From positions 186,001 to 250,000 of the forward strand of contig CALCXK010000056.1 in assembly GCA_937905835.1 (NCBI GenBank): DNA of 64,000 nt, read 5' to 3'. The position numbers were made by a program, and so were the translations under genes. Every line of letters starts with the position of its first letter. Position 1 is the stretch's first letter. The stretch is from an uncultured Ilumatobacter sp. Its GTDB lineage: Bacteria > Actinomycetota > Acidimicrobiia > Acidimicrobiales > Ilumatobacteraceae. The notes beneath the pieces are model-generated. The model ran no database searches. It worked only from the letters and a program-made list of their open reading frames with translations, and was not told the origin of the DNA. Of the stretch, positions 16,660 through 25,633 are shown piece after piece.

Positions 16660-17802
16660 GTGTGTGCCGCAACCAAACGAGCCATCATGTGTTCCGCCGA
16701 GCGCGGGCGGTTGCAGGTAGGTGGACATTTGATCCACCCCTTGCAGCTACTCGAACGCCTCAGCGCTCATGTCGACGCGACCAACAGACAGCGACTGTGG
16801 GAGCCGCTCGATGTGCCGGTCGACCTGGAAGTGGTTGGCGTCGAGCAGCTCGGACCTGCAGTACTGGTTGACTTCAGTAACGGCGAGCGGGTCGAGTTTG
16901 AGTTGTCATCGATCTTGCAACTCATTGGTGTGGAAGGCTCGGCCCACGCCGACGTTCCTCGTCCGGCTCCACGCCCTTGGACCTCCTGCGACACGGCGGT
17001 GCCACTGGTCGACTACCGGGAACTCTGTGACCCTTCGACCTCGGAGGAGGCGCTCATTGCAGCACTCAGCACGTTCTTCGAACTCGGCTGCTTCGTCTTG
17101 ACCAACACGCCTGCAGAGGTGGGTGCACTCCGGGAGATCACTCGCCCGTTCGGAAGGATCTCTGCAACCAACTTCGGCGAGCTCTTCGACGTGCGCACCG
17201 AACCACGACCCGTCGATCTGGCATACACCCCGGTGGCGTTGTCGGCCCACACCGATCAGCCCTACCGGGCGCCGGTACCTGGCCTGCAATTCCTTCACGC
17301 GATTCTCAACGATGCCCCCGGCGGGGCTTCAACGATGGTCGATGGTTTGGCAGCTGCAGATGCTCTCGCCGAAGCTGATCCCGAAGCCCACGCAGTGCTC
17401 ACGACCTTGCCGATCGAGTTTCGCTATGACATCGGGTCGGACATGAAGCGCGCTGACGGTCCGCTGATCGAACGAGCTGCCGATGGGACGTTTCGGCAGA
17501 TGCGGTTCTCACCCCGGCTTGACTTCGCACCGTATGTCGACGCTGACCTCCTTGACGTGTACTACCGCGGGCGTCGCTGGCTTGCTGCGGCACTGAACGA
17601 TCCCACCCGTCAACTGAACTACCGGATGCGTTCTGGCGATGTTGTCGTTGTCGACAACCATCGAGTACTGCACGGCCGGACGGCATTCGATCCGACTCGT
17701 GGCGCCCGCCACCTGCAAGGGTGTTACATCGACCACGACGGTCCGCTGACCGCTTGGACGCTCGCCTGGCGCCGGCTCAACGAACGGAAGCGACACGAAT
17801 GA
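16660..17802 (+). CDS. Fe(II)/2-oxoglutarate oxygenase, gamma-butyrobetaine-hydroxylase/TmpA-like
   Basis: About 380 residues: an N-terminal DUF971-like domain (NRQRLWEPLDVPVDLEVVG; NGERVEFELSSI) and a TauD-type jelly roll with iron triad HTD (in SAHTDQPYRAP) and distal His in DNHRVLHGR. The 2OG-binding Arg lies in TRGARHLQGCY. DUF971 zinc cysteines typical of BBOX are not visible. Coupling by ATGA to an HD oxygenase is the hallmark of TmpA, which hydroxylates 2-trimethylaminoethylphosphonate, rather than of carnitine synthesis. The substrate stays an inference. The start is uncertain: GTG 16660 has GGAG very close by, and ATG 16687 is the alternative. Confidence 0.72.
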   Translation: MCAATKRAIMCSAERGRLQVGGHLIHPLQLLERLSAHVDATNRQRLWEPLDVPVDLEVVGVEQLGPAVLVDFSNGERVEFELSSILQLIGVEGSAHADVPRPAPRPWTSCDTAVPLVDYRELCDPSTSEEALIAALSTFFELGCFVLTNTPAEVGALREITRPFGRISATNFGELFDVRTEPRPVDLAYTPVALSAHTDQPYRAPVPGLQFLHAILNDAPGGASTMVDGLAAADALAEADPEAHAVLTTLPIEFRYDIGSDMKRADGPLIERAADGTFRQMRFSPRLDFAPYVDADLLDVYYRGRRWLAAALNDPTRQLNYRMRSGDVVVVDNHRVLHGRTAFDPTRGARHLQGCYIDHDGPLTAWTLAWRRLNERKRHE

Positions 17803-18413
17803 ACGAACCGTCAACGACCGAAGAACGCGTCGTCTCATTTACGGAGATGCAGCACGGAACGGCGGCCGACTACTCGTTGCTCGACGGATTTGAACGGACC
17901 CATGCGCGCGGCCTAGCCGATCGCCTGATCGGCGTACTGGAACGGCTCGACGACTCGCTCGGCGGCTACCAGATCACTCGGCTCGAACACTCGCTGCAGG
18001 CGGCGACTCGCGCACGCCTCGACGGTGCCGATATCGACTGGGTTGTCGCTGCGCTGCTCCACGACATTGGCGATGAGCTTGCCCCTTACAACCACTCGGC
18101 GTACGCCGCGAGCGTGCTGCGGCCCTACGTGCGCGAGGAAGTCGCCTGGGTGATCGAACAACACGGTGTCTTCCAGAGCTATTACTACGCCCACCACCTC
18201 AATGGTGACCGAAACGGGCGCGAAGAATTTCGTGATCACCCGTGGTTCGACCTATGTGTCGAGTTCTGCTCTCGATGGGACCAGAACTCGTTCGATCCCG
18301 ACTTTCCGATTCACCCGTTGGACTCGTTCGTCGATGACGTGCGAACCGTGTTCGCTCGCGAGGCGTGGGACGCCGAGGTGGTCGCCGCAGGTCCTATCGT
18401 GCTCGTCGCATGA
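17799..18413 (+). CDS. HD-domain mixed-valent diiron oxygenase, TmpB/PhnZ-like
   Basis: A 204-residue HD protein. The motif order YQITRLEHSLQAATRA, ALLHDIGDELAPYNHSAYAA, QHGVFQSYYYAHH and EFCSRWDQNSFDPDFP supplies His, His-Asp, His, His and Asp ligands, as in PhnZ/MIOX-like oxygenases rather than phosphohydrolases. PhnZ cleaves 1-hydroxy-2-aminoethylphosphonate to glycine and phosphate; TmpB does the same for the trimethylated compound, giving glycine betaine. The start ATG overlaps the previous stop as ATGA and its own stop overlaps the next start in the same way, so all three are made together. Confidence 0.75.
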   Translation: MNEPSTTEERVVSFTEMQHGTAADYSLLDGFERTHARGLADRLIGVLERLDDSLGGYQITRLEHSLQAATRARLDGADIDWVVAALLHDIGDELAPYNHSAYAASVLRPYVREEVAWVIEQHGVFQSYYYAHHLNGDRNGREEFRDHPWFDLCVEFCSRWDQNSFDPDFPIHPLDSFVDDVRTVFAREAWDAEVVAAGPIVLVA

Positions 18414-19396
18414 ACAACGACACCCTTGATCTCACATCGCTTGCCGTCGGCTTCGTCGGCCTCGGCAACGTCGGCGGCAAGCTCGCTGGCTCGCTGCTCC
18501 GCAATGGCGTCGACCTGACGGTACGCGATCTCGACGATGAGCTCGTTGCCGACTTCGTCGATCGTGGAGCACGCTCAGCAGCGACGCCCGCTGACTTGGC
18601 GGCGACCTGCGATGTGGTGATCACCTGCCTTCCCTCGCCTGCGGCATCGGCTGCGGTGTTGGAGGCCGACGATGGCCTCCTCGCAGCATGGCGGGCCGGC
18701 ACGGTGTGGATGGAGATGTCGACCACCGACTCGGCCGAGATCACACGGCTCGGGGCGCTGGTTGCTGCAGCCGGCGGTGCCGCCGTTGACTGTCCGGTGT
18801 CGGGCGGCTGCCATCGCGCTGCAACAGGCAATATTTCGATCTTCGCGGGCACCGATCGGGCAACGTTCGAGCGCGTGTTACCACTGCTGACCGTTCTCGG
18901 TCGTCGGGTGTTGCACACCGGTGACCTCGGGTCAGCGTCGATCCTCAAGGTGGCCACGAACTACCTCGCCACCGCAAATCTCATCGCTGTCACCGAAGCG
19001 CTGACAACGATGGCGGCCGCAGGCATCGACCTGGCGACCACGTTCGAAGCGTTCAAGATCTCCAGCGGCAACTCATTCGTTCACGAGACAGAGAGTCAGA
19101 TGATTCTGAACGGCTCTCGCGACATCAGCTTTACGATGGACCTTGTGTTGAAAGACATCGGGCTGTTCCAGAGCATCGCCGATGAGGTCGGCGTGCCGTT
19201 GGAGATGAACCCGCTGATGATCGATATTTTCCGCGACGCTGCCGAGCGCTACGGCGAGCGGGAGTGGTCGGACAACGTCATCCGCCGGCTCGAAGACGCG
19301 ACCGGTTTGTCTGTTGTCGCACCCGGGTTCCCCGACGTACTGCTTGACGACGAACCAGAGGAGCGTGGCGCCGAGGTCGTGGTCAGGCGAGCCTGA
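18410..19396 (+). CDS. Beta-hydroxyacid dehydrogenase (3-hydroxyisobutyrate dehydrogenase family)
   Basis: A 328-residue protein (start MNNDTLDLTS at 18410). The NAD(P)-binding GFVGLGNVGGKLAGSLLRNG is near residue 15; the substrate-binding DCPVSGGCHRAATGNISIFAG and catalytic GSASILKVATN (Lys, Asn) follow. The C-terminal helical domain is complete. It is coupled by four bases to the HD oxygenase gene. In a TmpA/TmpB-type pathway no dehydrogenase is required, so it may oxidise a side product or an alternative 2-hydroxyphosphonate or hydroxyacid. This third component is what makes the operon unusual. Confidence 0.85.
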   Translation: MNNDTLDLTSLAVGFVGLGNVGGKLAGSLLRNGVDLTVRDLDDELVADFVDRGARSAATPADLAATCDVVITCLPSPAASAAVLEADDGLLAAWRAGTVWMEMSTTDSAEITRLGALVAAAGGAAVDCPVSGGCHRAATGNISIFAGTDRATFERVLPLLTVLGRRVLHTGDLGSASILKVATNYLATANLIAVTEALTTMAAAGIDLATTFEAFKISSGNSFVHETESQMILNGSRDISFTMDLVLKDIGLFQSIADEVGVPLEMNPLMIDIFRDAAERYGEREWSDNVIRRLEDATGLSVVAPGFPDVLLDDEPEERGAEVVVRRA

Positions 19397-19421
19397 CCAC
19401 TGATCCCAGGTGATTGGGCCC

Positions 19422-21146
19422 TCAGGCGTTCTCGAACGCAGGATGCTCAAACCAGCTGAAGAACGTCGTGACCTGGTCGGGAGAGGTAGGGGTAACGGTC
19501 GCCGTCCCCGCCTCGAACGCGTCGGCGATCGAGATCTTCCCCGTCACGATCTCTGCCCAGGTGTCTCGATCCATGCTGACGGTGGCATCAGCATCTGAGC
19601 CGTCGGTCAGCACCGCGACACCGCGCCGTACGAGGAGGCCAGCGCGCGCGTCGGGTAATTCGACGGCAACGTGCATCGTTTGGCCCGTACATCGCAGCGG
19701 ATCGAGCATGACCCGCAGCGTGGAAAGCGCATCGCCCGGGTTGCCTTGGCGAACTGCCTCGCGATCAAATCTGTGAGCGTGGAAGCGGTCGGTGCTCATG
19801 GTGCCGTCGAGGTGGCGGGCACGCGTGAGGCACCAGTTCCTGATGTTCGCCGCCGTCGTCCGGTGCGCAACCGTGCGAAGCAAGTCGGCCAAGCGCTGCC
19901 GGTCTGCAGCGCCTGATTCGTCGTCGGCAACGCGTGCCAACCATGTGGCCATGTCGATCGCCCAGCGCAGATCGTCCGCCGCCGCCGCAACCTTGATTTG
20001 CGCTCGAACTGCATCGACGCCACCGAACCCGGCGATCATCTTCTCGGCACGATCTCGTGGCGGTACCGGAAAGAGGTTGGCCTCATCGCCGTCAAAAAAG
20101 CCGCGCAGGCCAGCGTGGATCTGACGGACGTGATGTTCGACGACACCGTAGAACTGTGTTTGGAGATACGACGCCGAGTATTCGACAGGCAGTTGCACGA
20201 ACTCGGTCAGTTCGCCCGAGACAAGGCCTTTGTTGATTCCCCGCACAGTCTGATCCCACATGAACCGGACCGCATCGCTGCTGCGTTCGACCTGTTCAGC
20301 GACCTGGTCGCGGCCAGACAGCGGTGGGCCGTGTGCGCCGACAAGGTGCTCGGCGCCGAGCGAGGCGACGTGGTCAAGCCCGCGCAGTAACACTCGCGGA
20401 TCTCGGTACTCCTCGCCCCGGATCGCGAACACGTTGAACAGCACCGGCCACACGATGTTGTTCACGCAGACTTGGAGGTCAGGGAACCAGATGTTGACGG
20501 AATCGTCAGCGTCGGACGGCGCCGGTGTGAACTCGACGCGCAGGCCAGCGATGGTGGCGGTCGTCAGCTCGGTGAAGGTGTTGGTCGGTTCAATGAACCC
20601 CGCGGTGAACGGTCGATGTTCGGCGTTGCGGAATGCTGTACCGAGGCCGACATTGACGAGTGCGTCCGGGCCGCTGTCTGGCAGCGTGATCCCGAACTGA
20701 TAGATGAGTCCAGATCGCGCGACAGGGCCGACTTCTGAACCGTTTCGTTCGCGGTTGCCGACAACCCCGGCATGGCTCCAGATTGGCACGCTGTCGCCCG
20801 CTCCACGCACGGCAGCTGTTCCCCCGACATAGTGGAAGTGGGTATAGATGACCGCGACAACCGGGGCGTCGGTTTCCTTCGCGACAGCGTTCAGCGCGTA
20901 CTGCATCTCCTCGACGCACTCGCCAGTGTCGATCGCGATCAGTCCGTCCGGGCCTTCGATGAACGTCTGATTCGACAGTCCGTTTCCGACCATGCACCAG
21001 ACGTCGTCGCGCACCTTCCAGAGCTTCCGCTCGAACCGTTCGCCGTGGGCGACACTCGCACGGTGCGCGAGTCCGCCGTTCGGTGCGGGCACCGTTTCGG
21101 ATCCATCAGGATGAAAGCTCGCCGGGTGCGATGTTCGAGTTGACAT
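19422..21146 (-). CDS. Alkylsulfatase-like MBL-fold protein with altered metal-binding motif
   Basis: A 574-residue protein with the SdsA1 architecture: MBL domain (about 60-320), alkyl-sulfatase dimerisation domain (VQLPVEYSASYLQTQFYGVVEHHVRQIHAGLRGFFDGDEANLFP) and C-terminal SCP2-like domain (MHVAVELPDARAGLLVRRGVAVLTDG). The usual THxHxDH zinc motif reads THFHYVGG, two residues shorter and lacking the Asp-His pair. The later AEN-type segment reads VNNIVWPVLFN. His in VGAHGPPL is kept. So the fold is certain but sulfatase activity is doubtful. The start at 21146 is chosen after discarding a 50-residue extension; it is divergent from the SDR gene. Confidence 0.8.
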   Translation of the reverse strand: MSTRTSHPASFHPDGSETVPAPNGGLAHRASVAHGERFERKLWKVRDDVWCMVGNGLSNQTFIEGPDGLIAIDTGECVEEMQYALNAVAKETDAPVVAVIYTHFHYVGGTAAVRGAGDSVPIWSHAGVVGNRERNGSEVGPVARSGLIYQFGITLPDSGPDALVNVGLGTAFRNAEHRPFTAGFIEPTNTFTELTTATIAGLRVEFTPAPSDADDSVNIWFPDLQVCVNNIVWPVLFNVFAIRGEEYRDPRVLLRGLDHVASLGAEHLVGAHGPPLSGRDQVAEQVERSSDAVRFMWDQTVRGINKGLVSGELTEFVQLPVEYSASYLQTQFYGVVEHHVRQIHAGLRGFFDGDEANLFPVPPRDRAEKMIAGFGGVDAVRAQIKVAAAADDLRWAIDMATWLARVADDESGAADRQRLADLLRTVAHRTTAANIRNWCLTRARHLDGTMSTDRFHAHRFDREAVRQGNPGDALSTLRVMLDPLRCTGQTMHVAVELPDARAGLLVRRGVAVLTDGSDADATVSMDRDTWAEIVTGKISIADAFEAGTATVTPTSPDQVTTFFSWFEHPAFENA

Positions 21147-21189
21147 TCCTGAATCTTGGCAGGTTGCGGCGTTGCGGTACGGTCCGGTG

Positions 21190-22167
21190 GTGCCCGCAGA
21201 TCTGCAGAACCCACTCAACTCCGGCTTTGGAATGCGTTCGACACCGAGCGAGGTCATTGCTGATGCCGACCTCTCAGGCAAGCTCGCTGTCGTCACCGGG
21301 GGCTACTCGGGCCTCGGTTTCGAAACCACCAAGGGCCTCGCCGAGGCTGGTGCCGACGTGATCGTTCCGGCCCGACGCCCCGACCATGCTCGCGAAGTGC
21401 TGGCCGGCCTCGGCGACACCAAGGGAACGGTGACTGTCGACGAGATGGACCTTGGCGATCTTGCAAGCGCCGCTGGTTTCGGTGAGCGGATGGCTGCAGC
21501 GGGTCGGCCCGTCGACATCTTGATCAACAACGCAGCGATCATGGCCTGCCCCGAGACGCGGGTCGGCGACGGCTGGGAAGCACAGTTCGCCACCAACCAC
21601 CTCGGCCACTTCGTGATGACAAACAGCATGTGGCCGGTGCTCGTCGATGGTGGTGCCCGGGTCGTGGTGCTCTCATCGACCGGGCACAAGCTGTCCGACA
21701 TCCGCTACGACGACCTACAGTTCAGCGCTGGCTACGACAAGTGGCAGGCCTACGGGCAGGCAAAGACTGCCAACGCACTGTTTGCCGTGCAACTCGACGC
21801 ACTTGGCAAGGCTGCGGGCGTCCGTACGTTTGCTGTACACCCCGGCGGGATCATGACCGAGCTGCAGCGCCACCTTCCCCACGAAGAGATGATCGCCATG
21901 GGTTGGATGGACGCTGAGGGCAACCTCAACGAGCTCTTCAAGACGCCCGAGCAGGGCGCCTCGACGTCCACCTGGGCAGCGGTGTCATCGCAGCTCGATG
22001 GCCTCGGCGGGGTCTACTGCGATAACTGCGACATCGCCCCGATCGAAGACCCCGACAGCCCGTACGCGCGGTTCGTCGGCGTCAAGCCCTACGCAGTCGA
22101 CGCCGACAACGCCGCGCGGCTCTGGAACCTCTCGGTCGAACTGACCGGCGTCAACGCCTTCGGCTGA
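21190..22167 (+). CDS. SDR-family oxidoreductase (retinol-dehydrogenase-like)
   Basis: About 325 residues. The cofactor motif GGYSGLGFETTKGLAEAGA is near residue 37; then come the NNAAIM strand (NNAG variant), catalytic Ser in VVLSSTGHK, and the YxxxK equivalent in YGQAKTANALFAV. The C-terminus is extended (YCDNCDIAPIEDPDSPYARFVGVKPYAVD), as in the light-dependent protochlorophyllide/retinol-type SDRs. The substrate is unknown. The GTG at 21190 is tentative because no strong ribosome site is seen; the intergenic space to the divergent gene is very short, so promoters overlap. Confidence 0.85.
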   Translation: MPADLQNPLNSGFGMRSTPSEVIADADLSGKLAVVTGGYSGLGFETTKGLAEAGADVIVPARRPDHAREVLAGLGDTKGTVTVDEMDLGDLASAAGFGERMAAAGRPVDILINNAAIMACPETRVGDGWEAQFATNHLGHFVMTNSMWPVLVDGGARVVVLSSTGHKLSDIRYDDLQFSAGYDKWQAYGQAKTANALFAVQLDALGKAAGVRTFAVHPGGIMTELQRHLPHEEMIAMGWMDAEGNLNELFKTPEQGASTSTWAAVSSQLDGLGGVYCDNCDIAPIEDPDSPYARFVGVKPYAVDADNAARLWNLSVELTGVNAFG

Positions 22168-22518
22168 CCGGGGGTGAACCGTCGATCGTGGGGGCGCATC
22201 TTGGACCGATGGACAGGTAGTCCATTGCTTTGCCACAGCGGGAGCTTGCCTGAGTTGGCGTGCAGCCGACACCCTCGATCAATGTCACCTGTTTCTGAGG
22301 AAAGTCATCCGAGTGTGGCGTGAGCTTCGAGCACTTGCTGATGCGGGAGGGCCTTTCCTGCGGCGATGTCGGCGTGGTTGATCACGAAGTTCCTGTGGCC
22401 GCAGGCGTTGTTGTGGACCGGTCTCGCCGTCACACTCAGGTTTCGACAGGTTCAAACTCGGGGCCGACGCGGCCGCATCACCCAGGTCACACCAATCATG
22501 CAGTCGCAGACCTCTGCT
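22168..22518. other. Gene-poor 350-bp stretch
   Basis: No confident gene. A plus frame from 22366 begins MSAWLITKFLWPQALLWTGL, which looks like a single membrane helix, but it then runs through the tail of the SDR gene in antisense and has no family. A minus frame here also has protein-like bits. No tRNA cloverleaf or terminator is convincing. Confidence 0.3.
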
Positions 22519-23340
22519 CTACAGGGTGGAGATGCCGCCGTCGACAGGGATGACGGTGCCAGTCGTGTAGGCGCCGGCACGGCTTGACAGGAAGATCACT
22601 GCACCGGCGATGTCTTGTGCCGTGCCGATTCGTTTGCGCGGGTTCGAACTACGGACGAACTCGGAGCGCTCTTCGTCTTCGAGCATGTACGCCATCATCT
22701 TCGACGGGAACGGGCCCGGTGCAATCGAGTTCAGCAAGATGTGCTCACCAACGAGATGCGCGGCCATGTGGCGCGTCATCATGTGGATGGCGGCTTTCGA
22801 CGCCGAGTACGAGTAGTTGTCGCCGTGCGGCACTCGGATTCCGTCGATGGAGCCGATCATGACCACGCGTGCGGGGTCTTCTGTCGTTCCGCTGGCCTTC
22901 AGTTGGGGGAGAAGGGCCTGGGTCAGCATGAACGGTGCCTTGACGTTGATGTCCATCACCTTGTCGAACCCGACATCGGGGAACTCACCGAGCGGGGCAC
23001 CCCATGCGGCGCCAGCATTGTTGACGAGGATGTCGATCTGGTGTTCCTGCTCGGTCACAGCTTCGACGAAGGCGTTGACGCCCTCGGTAGTCGACATGTC
23101 GCCGGGGATCGAGATGCACTCGCCGTGCTCGCTCAGTTCAGCCGCTGCAGCATCGCATGCAGCGGCCTTCCGAGCCGTGATGTATACCTTCACGCCGTTG
23201 GCCACCAGGCCGGCAGCGATCATGTAACCGATGCCGCGCGACCCGCCCGTGACGATGGCGACCTTGCCGGACAGCCCGAAGAGGCTTGTCACGTCGAGTG
23301 CGGGGTGGTCGGCGTTGCGGTAGTTCGAAGAGTCGGTCAT
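22519..23340 (-). CDS. SDR-family oxidoreductase (RhlG/FabG-like)
   Basis: A 273-residue classical SDR. It has GGSRGIGYMIAAGL (cofactor), NNAGAAWG, catalytic Ser in IGSIDGIRV, YSYSASKAA (Tyr-x3-Lys) and the C-terminal GTVIPVDGGIST typical of FabG-like enzymes. The internal PLGEFPDVGFDKVMDINVKAPFMLTQ wording resembles RhlG-type 3-oxoacyl reductases. It reduces a ketone or oxoacyl substrate with NAD(P)H. It is divergent from the rRNA methyltransferase gene across a 138-base spacer that contains the third copy of the 31-bp repeat. Confidence 0.9.
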   Translation of the reverse strand: MTDSSNYRNADHPALDVTSLFGLSGKVAIVTGGSRGIGYMIAAGLVANGVKVYITARKAAACDAAAAELSEHGECISIPGDMSTTEGVNAFVEAVTEQEHQIDILVNNAGAAWGAPLGEFPDVGFDKVMDINVKAPFMLTQALLPQLKASGTTEDPARVVMIGSIDGIRVPHGDNYSYSASKAAIHMMTRHMAAHLVGEHILLNSIAPGPFPSKMMAYMLEDEERSEFVRSSNPRKRIGTAQDIAGAVIFLSSRAGAYTTGTVIPVDGGISTL

Positions 23341-23403
23341 GCCCCTGGTTGTAGCAAGTCGGTGCGATCAAAGACCAACTGCACGATCGAGTCGACAGCG
23401 CCG

Positions 23404-23434
23404 TGCCCACTTTTGACCCGAGGGGAATGGGACA
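23404..23434 (+). repeat. Solo copy of the 31-bp repeat
   Basis: A 31-base match to the tandem repeats at 6639-6704, keeping CCACTTTTGACCCGAGG and the terminal GGGACA. It is a single degenerate copy in the divergent promoter region between the SDR and RlmI-like genes, so it could be an insertion-sequence scar or a shared binding site. Confidence 0.5.
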
Positions 23435-23478
23435 GGCCGTTCGGGGCACGGAGCCCGTTCCACCCCTACGCTGGGGGT

Positions 23479-24714
23479 GTGTTCGAACAACTTCCCACCC
23501 TGAGCGGGCGCCGAATTGCCGTTCGACTGACCGCTGATGCGCTGCGCCACGTTCGCGCAGGCCACCCCTGGGTGTTCGACGATTCGATCGTTTCTGCAAG
23601 TCACGAGGGCGAAACCGGCGACCTGGCCATCGTCTTCAACAACGACCGCAAATTCGTCGGCATCGGCCTGTACGACCCGGCTGGACCCATTGCCTTGCGC
23701 ATGGTCCACACCGGCAAGACAGCAAGCATTGACCAGGCGTTCTGGGAATCGAAGATCAAGGCAGCTCGGGCCATCAGGCAACCACTGCTCGATGCCGAGT
23801 TCGGTGGCCAGCCGGCTTACCGCGTCGTCAACGGCGAGAACGATGGTCTCCCAGGGCTGATTGTCGACGCCTACGACACGGCCCTGGTCGTCAAGTTGTA
23901 CTCGAGCGTCTGGTTCCCGCACCTCCGGACGGTCCTCGCTGCACTCGAGACCACGATGCGGCCCTCGTCGGTCGTGCTCAGGCTCGGTCGCAACGTCGCC
24001 GGCGGCGAAACCTACGGATTCGACGACGGTGATGTCATCGCTGGTGAGATTATCGAGAGCCCGGTGCTCTTCACGGAAGGCGGGCTCAGGTTCGAAGCCG
24101 ACGTGCGCAGAGGCCAAAAGACGGGTCATTTCCTCGATCAGCGCCACAACCGGATCCGCCTCGGCCGGTTGGTTGCTGGCCGCGACGTGCTCGACGTGTT
24201 CGCCTCGACCGGCGGCTTCAGCGTGCATGCTGCCGCTGGCGGAGCCCGCTCGGTCCACAGCGTCGACATCTCGGCTCCAACGTTGGCAGCGGCCGAACGG
24301 AACATGGCCCTGAATGCCGATCGAGCCGAAGTGCAGGCCTGCGAGCACACGACCGAGGTCGGGGACGCCTTCGACGTCATGATTGCTCTCGCTCGCGCCG
24401 GATCGACCTACGACGTCGTCGTGATCGACCCGCCGTCGTTCGCGCAGAGGCAGTCGAGCATCGACGTCGCCGTCCGCGCCTACACGCGGCTGACGCACAT
24501 CGGGCTCCGGCTCGTGCGCCCCGGCGGTGTCTTCGTCCAGGCATCGTGCTCCAGTCGGGTCACATCTGACCTCTTCTTCGCCACGCTGCTCGACGCCGCC
24601 GATGCAGCCGGTCGCGAGCTCCGGCAGATGGTGCGGACCGGCCACGACATCGATCATCCTGTCACCTACCCCGAGGGCGCCTACCTCAAGGCCGGGTTCT
24701 TCAACGCGCTGTAG
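23479..24714 (+). CDS. RlmI-like class I rRNA (cytosine-5)-methyltransferase
   Basis: A 411-residue protein with an N-terminal PUA-like domain (LRHVRAGHPWVFDDSI; GDLAIVFNNDRKFVGIGLYDP) and a central EEHEE-type region (GLPGLIVDAYD). A C-terminal Rossmann methyltransferase holds KTGHFLDQRHNR, VLDVFASTGGFSVHAAAGGA (SAM site) and VVVIDPPSFA (catalytic DPPSF). RlmI methylates C1962 of E. coli 23S rRNA; homologues in actinobacteria are assumed to act similarly. The GTG start at 23479 places the PUA domain at the N-terminus; the longer upstream frame is antisense to the SDR gene. Confidence 0.88.
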   Translation: MFEQLPTLSGRRIAVRLTADALRHVRAGHPWVFDDSIVSASHEGETGDLAIVFNNDRKFVGIGLYDPAGPIALRMVHTGKTASIDQAFWESKIKAARAIRQPLLDAEFGGQPAYRVVNGENDGLPGLIVDAYDTALVVKLYSSVWFPHLRTVLAALETTMRPSSVVLRLGRNVAGGETYGFDDGDVIAGEIIESPVLFTEGGLRFEADVRRGQKTGHFLDQRHNRIRLGRLVAGRDVLDVFASTGGFSVHAAAGGARSVHSVDISAPTLAAAERNMALNADRAEVQACEHTTEVGDAFDVMIALARAGSTYDVVVIDPPSFAQRQSSIDVAVRAYTRLTHIGLRLVRPGGVFVQASCSSRVTSDLFFATLLDAADAAGRELRQMVRTGHDIDHPVTYPEGAYLKAGFFNAL

Positions 24715-24747
24715 TGCGTGGGTCTCACCTGCACGTAGCCTGCCGGG

Positions 24748-25632
24748 ATGGCATCGGTTCAAGCAAACGGGATCACTATCGAATACGAACTGACCGGTGA
24801 GGGCGATCCGCTGCTCCTTGTGATGGGTCTCGGTGGCCAACTTACCGACTGGCCGGAAGGCTTCCCAGAGCAGCTCGCGGCCCAGGGATTTCAAGTCATC
24901 ACGTTCGACAACCGCGACATCGGCTTATCGACTGAATTCGACTGGGAACCGCCGTCCCAGGCGAAGTCCGTGATGGGCATGCTCGCCAAGCGCCCGCCGA
25001 AGACCGGTTACCTGCTGAGCGATATGGCGAATGATGCCGCAGGCCTCCTCGATGCCCTCGGCATCGAATCAGCACACGTCGTGGGCATGTCGATGGGCGG
25101 CATGATCGCCCAAACGCTGACCATCGAGCACCCTCAGCGAGTCCGCTCGCTAACCTCGATTATGTCGAACCCCGGCGATCGGAAGTCGGGCCGGATCGCA
25201 CCGAAGGTCTTGTCAAATATCGTTCGGATGAAGCCGCCGACGAAAGCGACCGCCGCCGAGCAATCGACCAAGATGTTCAAGCTGTTCAGCGGCCCGCACT
25301 ACGACCCCGCCGAACACACTCTTCGCACCCAAATGAGCGTCGAGCGATCGTTCCGACCGAAGGGCACAGCCCGCCAGACAGCCGCCATCATGGCAAGCCC
25401 TGACCGGACCGCTGGCCTGCGCGGAGTTACCGTTCCGACATTGATCGTCCACGGGCTGATGGACAAGCTCGTTCTCCCCAGCGGCGGCGTTGCAACGGCT
25501 CGTGCGGTGCCAGATTCTCGGCTGCTGATGTTCCCAGACATGGGGCACGATTTCCCGGCGCCCCGGCACACGGAGATCATCGCAGCGATCAAGCGCAACA
25601 CCGAGCTGGTGAGCGCATCGCAGAACGCCTGA
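24748..25632 (+). CDS. Alpha/beta-fold hydrolase
   Basis: A 294-residue protein. The nucleophile elbow GMSMGGMIA (Ser near residue 115), acid in HGLMDKLV and base in DMGHDFP make a complete triad. The N-terminal QANGITIEYELTGEGDPLLLVMGLGGQLTDWP is typical of the hydrolase/aclacinomycin-methylesterase group. The substrate is unknown. It lies 33 bases downstream of the methyltransferase gene and may be cotranscribed. Its stop abuts the convergent DUF2207 gene with one base between them. Confidence 0.9.
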   Translation: MASVQANGITIEYELTGEGDPLLLVMGLGGQLTDWPEGFPEQLAAQGFQVITFDNRDIGLSTEFDWEPPSQAKSVMGMLAKRPPKTGYLLSDMANDAAGLLDALGIESAHVVGMSMGGMIAQTLTIEHPQRVRSLTSIMSNPGDRKSGRIAPKVLSNIVRMKPPTKATAAEQSTKMFKLFSGPHYDPAEHTLRTQMSVERSFRPKGTARQTAAIMASPDRTAGLRGVTVPTLIVHGLMDKLVLPSGGVATARAVPDSRLLMFPDMGHDFPAPRHTEIIAAIKRNTELVSASQNA

Positions 25633-25633
25633 G

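Noticed and set aside
22366..22587. Small plus-strand membrane-like frame (MSAWLITKF...)
   Set aside because: Only the first 20 residues look protein-like; the rest is antisense to the SDR gene and there is no ribosome site.
22615..23478. Long N-terminal extension of the RlmI-like gene
   Set aside because: The extension is antisense to a bona fide SDR gene; the PUA domain starts at the GTG at 23479.
23368..24894. A 508-codon minus-strand frame
   Set aside because: Antisense to the RlmI-like methyltransferase; no domain recognised and the real gene has full motif support.
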